From the NCBI GenBank assembly GCA_013816645.1, contig JACDEC010000190.1:1-6180 (forward strand): 6,180 nucleotides of DNA. Direction: 5' to 3'. A program made the position numbers and the translations under genes. How positions within the stretch are numbered: position 1 is the first letter of the stretch; every line of letters begins with the position of its first letter. The notes under the pieces are model-generated. The model worked only from the letters and a program-made list of their open reading frames with translations. It was not told the origin of the DNA and did no database searches. Shown one piece after another: positions 1 to 6,180 of this stretch. The DNA is from Planctomycetota bacterium. GTDB taxonomy: Bacteria; Planctomycetota; UBA11346.

Positions 1-34
1 GTGTCGTGAATCGTTCATGGATGTCTCTGGGAAT

Positions 35-138
35 GGTTCGGGAGTCCGGGAATCCGGAAGTCCGGTAGGCGAGTGGATCGTACGGGAATGGATGAGCGTC
101 TCGACTTCCGGACTTCCGGACCTCCGGACCTCCGGACT
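35..138. repeat. Octamer-based inverted repeat downstream of polA (copy 1)
   Basis: The right arm (104-138) holds four contiguous 8-bp units, two acttccgg (104-119) and two acctccgg (120-135), plus a partial unit. The left arm (43-65) holds degenerate inverse units (agtccggg, aatccgga, agtccgg). Positions 53-65 and 108-120 are perfectly complementary over 13 bp, and the pairing extends outward in register to 35/138: 24 of 31 positions are Watson-Crick, with the rest being A-C or G-T oppositions. The loop is 66-107 (42 nt). The right arm ends 7 nt from the polA stop codon, so the hairpin would form just downstream in the polA transcript. No T-run follows on the minus strand, so it is not a canonical intrinsic terminator; mRNA 3'-end protection or a mobile REP/MITE-like origin are alternatives. 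I see no feature in 1-34. Confidence 0.8.
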
Positions 139-145
139 GGGGCAA

Positions 146-2836
146 TCATGATACCTCCAGCCAGTTGCGCCCGCGCCGCACCTCGGCGGTGAGCGGGACT
201 TCGAGCGCCCAGGCCTCGGTCATCGCGGTCTGCAGCGCGGTGGCGGCATCGTCGGCGACGGCTTCGTCGCACTCGACCAGCAGTTCGTCGTGGATCTGCA
301 GGACCAGCGCCGCGCCGGCCGGCAGCATGAGCTCGCAACGCAGCATCGCACGCTTGATCAGGTCGGCGGCGCTGCCTTGGATGGTGCTGTTGAGTGCGAT
401 GCGCTCGCCCTGCAGGCGTTCGTTGCGGTTGCCGCTGGTCAGCTGCGGGATGTAGCGCCGGCGTCCGGCCATGGTCTGGGCGTAGCCGCGCGTGGTGGCC
501 TCGGCGATGACCGCGGCGATGTAGGCTTTGACGCTCGAGAAGCGCGCGAAGTAGCCGTCGATGAAGGTCTGGGCTTCGGCGCGGCCGATGCCGAGCTGCT
601 GCGACAGGCCGAACGCGGTCTGGCCGTAGATGATGCCGAAGTTGACGGCCTTGGCGGCGTTGCGCTGCGCCGGCGTCACCGACGCGGGATCGATGCCGTG
701 GACCTGCGCGGCGACGAAGCGGTGGATGTCGGCGCTGTCGGCGAAGGCCTGGCGCAGGGTCGCGTCGCCGCTGAGGTGGGCGAGCACGCGCAGTTCGATC
801 TGGCTGTAGTCGGCGGCCAGGAACAGCTTGCCGGGCGCGGCGATGAAGCCGGCGCGGATCTCGCGGCCGAGGTCGGTCTTCTTGGGGATGTTCTGGAGGT
901 TGGGACCGTCCGACGACAGCCGCCCGGTCTCGGTGCCGGTCTGCTTGAAGTTGGTGTGGATGCGGCCGGTCGTCGGGTTGATGTAGCCGGGCAGCTTCTC
1001 GAGGTAGGTGCCGATCAGCTTGGCGAGCATGCGGTACTGCAGCAGCAGGTCGGGCAGCTCGTGCTGATGGCGCAATGCCTCGAGCACCGACGCGTCGGTC
1101 GACGGTCCGCTCTTGGTACGGGTGATCACCGGCAGCTTGAGCTTGTCGAACAGCAGCTCGGCGACCTGCTTGGGGCTGGCGGGGTTGAAGGTCGCGCCGG
1201 CGACGCTGCGGATCGAGGCCTTGACCGATTCGAGGTACTGCTCGAGGTGGCGCTGGGTCGCGGCCAGGACGTCGCGATCGACGCCGATGCCGCGGTTCTC
1301 CATGCGCGCCAGGCACATCGCGATCGGCAGCTCCTGCTCGCGGTAGACCTCGTCCAAGCCGTGCTCGCGCAGCTTGGCTTCGAGCACCTCGGCGAGGCGC
1401 CAGGCGACCTGGGCGTCCTCGCAGGCGTACTTGGCGACCTGCTCGACCGGCACGTCGGCCATGGTCTGGCCGGCGGCGTGGTCGACGACGTGGTGGGTGG
1501 CGATCTTGTCCTCGCCGAAGAACGATTTGGCCAGGTGGTCGATGCCGTGGCTCTCGCGCGAGGGGTCGAGCAGCCAGCTCGCCAGCATGGTGTCGCCGTC
1601 GAGCCCGCGCACGTCGATGCCGTGGGCGGCGAGCACGCGCAGGTCGTACTTGCCGTTCTGCGCCAGCTTGCGCACCGAGGGATCCTCGAGCAGCGGTTTG
1701 AGCAGCGGCAGGGCGGCTTCCCACGCCACGAGGTCGTGGCCGGTGCCGCGGATCGGGATGTAGACCGCGGCGCGTGTGTCGACGCAGCCTTCGCGGCCGC
1801 CGGCCGGACCGCAGGCCAGGCTGACGCCGACCAGCTTGGCATTCATCGGATCGAGCCCGGTGGTCTCGGTATCGATGGCGAAACGGCAGGCCGAGCGCAG
1901 CCGCTCGAGTTGCGCGGGCAGTTCGGCGAGCGAGAGCACGCGGTAGTCGCAGCCTTCCGGGCTGGCGACGCAGGTGGCTGCCGCGCTGGCCGCAGCGGCG
2001 GTGGCGAAGCGCGCGGGGCTGAAGCCGAAGGATGCGTAGACCTCGGCGTCGTTGACCCAGCCGTGGTCGACGCGCAGGCGCTCGAGCGGCGGAAGGTCGG
2101 CGACGTCCTGCAGGCGGATCAGCCGGCGGGTGAGTTCGACGAAGGGCAGGAAGGCGGTCACACGTTCGCGCAGCTTGCCTTTGAGATTCTCGCGACTGTC
2201 GAGCACCGCCTGCAGGCTGCCGTACTCGTTGAGCAGCTTGAGCGCGGTCTTCGGACCGACGCCCTCGATGCCCGGCACGTTGTCCGACGAATCGCCGATC
2301 ATGCACAGGTAGTCGCAGACCAGCTCCGGGCCGAAGCCCTTCTCGGCGCGCAGCTCGTCGGGCCCGCGCAGCTTGTCGGCGGTCGGGTCGAAGGTCTTGA
2401 CCCGCGCGCTGAGCACCTGGTCGATGTCCTTGTCCTTGGACAGGATCCAGGCGTCCATGCCCGCGGCCTCGGCTTGGCGGGCGAGGGTGGCGAGCACGTC
2501 GTCGGCCTCGAAGCCGGCGACCGCGATCGCCGGGATGCCGCTGGCGGCGAGCAATCGCTCGACGCCGGGCAGCTGCTCGCGCAGCGGCTCGGGCATCGGA
2601 CTGCGGTGCGCCTTGTACTCGCCGTAGAGGTCGTCGCGGAAGGTCTTGCCCGCCGCGTCGAAAACGCAGGCCCAATGGGTGATCTCGGGACGCGAGCGCA
2701 GCTCTTTGATCAGGTTCGCGAAGGCGTAGATGACGCCGGTGGGACGTCCGCCGGGACCCGCCAGCGGCGGCATCCCGAAGAAGAACTTATACGCGTAATA
2801 ATGGCCATCGATGATGGCCAACGTCTCAACCGGCAT
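146..2836 (-). CDS. polA: DNA polymerase I (5' nuclease, 3'-5' proofreading exonuclease, polymerase)
   Basis: This 896-residue cytoplasmic enzyme fills gaps, removes RNA primers during lagging-strand synthesis and acts in excision repair. The length is usual for a full three-domain PolA. The 5' nuclease domain (about 1-290) has the metal-binding acidic residues D10, D60, D112/D113, D135/D137 and D182/D185 (GDSSDN), the YKAHR helical-arch motif at 74-78 and a helix-hairpin-helix (about 186-202, GIEGVGPKTALKLL). An Ala-rich linker follows (about 277-290). The proofreading domain (about 300-500) keeps D322/E324 (DTET), N394/D398 (NGKYD) and Y470/D474, so it looks active, unlike in lineages where it has decayed. 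The polymerase domain (about 510-896) has motif A DYSQIELR (D676), motif B with R725, K729, F733 and Y737, and motif C HDE at 849-851. The ATG start follows a good ribosome binding site and an in-frame TGA lies directly before it. The N-terminal DGHYYAYK variant is unlike the common DGSSYLYR form. The gene is divergent from the small gene at 3157 and ends beside an octamer hairpin. Confidence 0.98.
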   Translation of the reverse strand: MPVETLAIIDGHYYAYKFFFGMPPLAGPGGRPTGVIYAFANLIKELRSRPEITHWACVFDAAGKTFRDDLYGEYKAHRSPMPEPLREQLPGVERLLAASGIPAIAVAGFEADDVLATLARQAEAAGMDAWILSKDKDIDQVLSARVKTFDPTADKLRGPDELRAEKGFGPELVCDYLCMIGDSSDNVPGIEGVGPKTALKLLNEYGSLQAVLDSRENLKGKLRERVTAFLPFVELTRRLIRLQDVADLPPLERLRVDHGWVNDAEVYASFGFSPARFATAAAASAAATCVASPEGCDYRVLSLAELPAQLERLRSACRFAIDTETTGLDPMNAKLVGVSLACGPAGGREGCVDTRAAVYIPIRGTGHDLVAWEAALPLLKPLLEDPSVRKLAQNGKYDLRVLAAHGIDVRGLDGDTMLASWLLDPSRESHGIDHLAKSFFGEDKIATHHVVDHAAGQTMADVPVEQVAKYACEDAQVAWRLAEVLEAKLREHGLDEVYREQELPIAMCLARMENRGIGVDRDVLAATQRHLEQYLESVKASIRSVAGATFNPASPKQVAELLFDKLKLPVITRTKSGPSTDASVLEALRHQHELPDLLLQYRMLAKLIGTYLEKLPGYINPTTGRIHTNFKQTGTETGRLSSDGPNLQNIPKKTDLGREIRAGFIAAPGKLFLAADYSQIELRVLAHLSGDATLRQAFADSADIHRFVAAQVHGIDPASVTPAQRNAAKAVNFGIIYGQTAFGLSQQLGIGRAEAQTFIDGYFARFSSVKAYIAAVIAEATTRGYAQTMAGRRRYIPQLTSGNRNERLQGERIALNSTIQGSAADLIKRAMLRCELMLPAGAALVLQIHDELLVECDEAVADDAATALQTAMTEAWALEVPLTAEVRRGRNWLEVS

Positions 2837-2840
2837 TCAG

Positions 2841-2845
2841 TCCTT
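2841..2845 (-). promoter_or_regulatory. polA ribosome binding site
   Basis: On the minus strand AAGGA lies four bases before the ATG at 2836-2834 (AAGGACTGA then ATG). This purine-rich Shine-Dalgarno match, with the in-frame TGA immediately before the ATG, fixes the polA start. Confidence 0.75.
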
Positions 2846-3012
2846 ATGCGCGGCGGCGACTCGAAAGTCACGACCGGCGGGGCGCCGCACCAGCGGCGGG
2901 AACTCGATGATGCGAAACTGGGAAGGGGAGGTGGCCGGCGCGGCTGGTACGTATGCGGAGCAGCGGCGAGGTAACCGGGACGTCAGGCACGGGGGCCAAC
3001 GTTCCGCGAACC

Positions 3013-3041
3013 CTTGTAGGACCCGGAGGTCCGCAGGTCAA
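3013..3041 (-). promoter_or_regulatory. Candidate sigma70-like promoter for polA
   Basis: On the minus strand TTGACC (3041-3036, five of six to the -35 consensus) is followed after 17 nt by TACAAG (3018-3013, four of six to the -10 consensus). It would give a leader of roughly 170 nt before the polA start. The spacer contains the GGACC/GGTCC inverted repeat, which could be a regulator site or chance. Matches of this quality occur by chance, and the sigma-factor preferences of this organism are unknown. Confidence 0.25.
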
Positions 3042-3156
3042 GTGGACGACAGGGAAAGGGGCTACGGCGTCAGAACAGCGAACGCAAAGTGGGTGTAGGG
3101 CCCATACGGACGCCTTTCGCTTGAGCTCGGGCGCGGGCGCGGCACGGTCGCCGCCT

Positions 3157-3642
3157 ATGGCCGATCTTCCTCCTGGTCTGCATCCCGGCATGCGTGCCAA
3201 CGTCGTGCTCGCCCAGGGCGAGGTCTTCGTCGGCGAGGTCGAATGGTCGGGCAAGGGTTGGCTGCGCCTGCGCACCGACGCTGGACAGCGCCTGATCAAC
3301 CTCGCCCACGTCGCGGTGATCGGCCTGGTGGGCTCGGCGCTCGACGACGAGCAGGACGAGATCGATGGCGCCCTGCCCAAGCCCAGCTCCAAGGATCGTC
3401 CGGTGAAGGTCTCGCAGGCGCCGGGCCGACCGTGGCCCGACGACGAGCTCAAGCGCCTCGCCGACGCCTTCCTCGATGGCGTCGAGGACAATGAACTCGC
3501 CGAGCGCCACAAGCGCGCGCGACCCGCGATCAAGCAACTGCGCCAAGGCTTCGAGTGCGCGCGCGGTAATCTCGTCGAGGACCAGATCTCGGAGGTCGCC
3601 GCGACCTGGGTGCCGCGCTGGCGGCGCGTGCTGGCGGGGTAA
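3157..3642 (+). CDS. Putative nucleic-acid-binding protein: Sm/SH3-like barrel plus Myb/SANT-like HTH
   Basis: I do not recognise this 161-residue protein as a named family. Residues 12-58 alternate hydrophobic and polar residues like a small five-strand barrel. The spacing (V-L-x-x-G near 17-21, G26, L-R-L-R-x-D-x-G-Q at 36-44, L-I-N-x-x-H-V-A-V-I at 46-55) resembles the Sm1/Sm2 pattern of Hfq, with NLAH where Hfq has YKH. Residues 60-89 form an acidic then Pro/Ser/Lys-rich linker (DDEQDEID). Residues 90-135 (RPWPDDELKRLADAF, then ELAERHKRARPAIKQLRQ) match the layout of Myb/SANT-like helix-turn-helix domains, in which a W-x-x-(D/E)-(D/E) helix precedes a recognition helix. The tail carries W151 and W155. 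There is no signal peptide or membrane segment, so it is probably cytoplasmic. The reading frame is open back to 2953, but the 68 upstream codons look non-coding, so I use ATG 3157. No clear Shine-Dalgarno precedes it, and ATG 3190 is an alternative start. It is convergent with the RND gene. A DNA- or RNA-binding role is inference. Confidence 0.8.
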   Translation: MADLPPGLHPGMRANVVLAQGEVFVGEVEWSGKGWLRLRTDAGQRLINLAHVAVIGLVGSALDDEQDEIDGALPKPSSKDRPVKVSQAPGRPWPDDELKRLADAFLDGVEDNELAERHKRARPAIKQLRQGFECARGNLVEDQISEVAATWVPRWRRVLAG

Positions 3643-3699
3643 AATGCCACGATCCGGAAGTCCGGAAGTCCGGACAGATCCGAATAAGAGACTCCCGCT

Positions 3700-6180
<2,481 letters not shown>

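Larger units (their letters stand above)
2837..3156. other. Divergent intergenic region between polA and the small HTH gene
   Basis: About 320 bp separates the divergent starts of polA and the small gene, so promoters for both should lie here. Translations across it in every frame are short or of non-protein-like composition. No tRNA, rRNA or known riboswitch pattern is recognisable. Features seen are the polA ribosome binding site, a weak minus-strand promoter candidate (3013-3041) and a 5-bp hairpin, GGACC-CGGA-GGTCC, at 3019-3032. The bases around 3019-3039 (ggaccc, ggaggtcc, gcaggtca) resemble a degraded run of the octamer found at both gene ends. I found no convincing promoter for the plus-strand gene. 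Confidence 0.6.

Noticed and set aside
104..138. Tandem octamers as a CRISPR array.
   Set aside because: The units are contiguous 8-mers with no spacers of regular length and no cas genes; the arms are inverted relative to each other.
35..138. Copy 1 hairpin as a canonical rho-independent terminator of polA.
   Set aside because: No run of T follows the hairpin on the minus strand, and the loop is long. It is kept as a repeat rather than called a terminator.
15..2675. Minus-strand open frame of 886 codons overlapping polA in another frame.
   Set aside because: It is an Arg/Ala/Pro-rich out-of-frame shadow with no recognisable domain, and it runs into the octamer repeat at its end.
2838..2930. 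Minus-strand frame ending in TGA immediately before the polA ATG (reading ...FRIIEFPPLVRRPAGRDFRVAAAHKD).
   Set aside because: It looks faintly protein-like, but it has no ATG start and no ribosome binding site, and upstream residues lose coherence. Probably chance in GC-rich DNA.
290..2974. Plus-strand open frame of 894 codons lying antisense to nearly all of polA.
   Set aside because: It has Gly/Ala/Val/Asp/Gln-rich composition with no domain and mirrors the polA codons. Long antisense frames are expected in GC-rich genes because stop codons are rare. polA carries every catalytic motif on the other strand.
2953..3156. Upstream extension of the small gene from ATG 2953.
   Set aside because: The 68 extra residues are Gly/Thr/Ser/Arg-rich with no structural pattern. 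The coherent protein begins at 3157.
3070..3546. Minus-strand open frame antisense to the small gene.
   Set aside because: The plus-strand reading shows structured domains (barrel-like and HTH-like). The minus reading is low-complexity and would overlap the intergenic region.

Overview
The window is GC-rich with strong G/C bias at third codon positions, and comes from a Gram-negative-type bacterium. An RND-family inner-membrane exporter implies an envelope with an outer membrane. The taxon cannot be settled. The DNA polymerase I has an N-terminus (IDGHYYAYKFFFGMPP) and a motif B (NFGIIYGQTAFGL) that differ from the usual enterobacterial/xanthomonad forms. I lean weakly towards a high-GC PVC-type lineage, with a high-GC proteobacterium as the alternative.

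Layout: 1-34, nothing recognised. 35-138, an imperfect inverted repeat built from an 8-bp unit (acttccgg and variants), abutting the 3' end of polA. 146-2836 (minus), a complete DNA polymerase I with 5' nuclease, 3'-5' proofreading and polymerase domains, all key residues present. 2837-3156, a divergent intergenic region of about 320 bp with a good polA ribosome binding site and a weak promoter candidate. 3157-3642 (plus), a small two-domain protein of 161 residues: an SH3/Sm-like small barrel, then an acidic linker and a Myb/SANT-like helix-turn-helix. 3640-3752, a second octamer inverted repeat lying between convergent genes, with A-tract and T-tract flanks that also pair, as in a bidirectional terminator. 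3700-6180 (minus), most of an RND efflux permease whose N-terminus lies off the right edge.

The genes do not form an obvious single pathway. polA and the small gene are divergent; the small gene and the RND gene are convergent. What links the window is the octamer element. Both copies sit at gene 3' ends, have loops of about 42-43 nt and arms of about 31-35 nt, and one supplies the last 12 codons of the RND protein, with the stop codon in the hairpin loop. The items most worth a second look are this repeat family and the putative Sm-like plus HTH protein.
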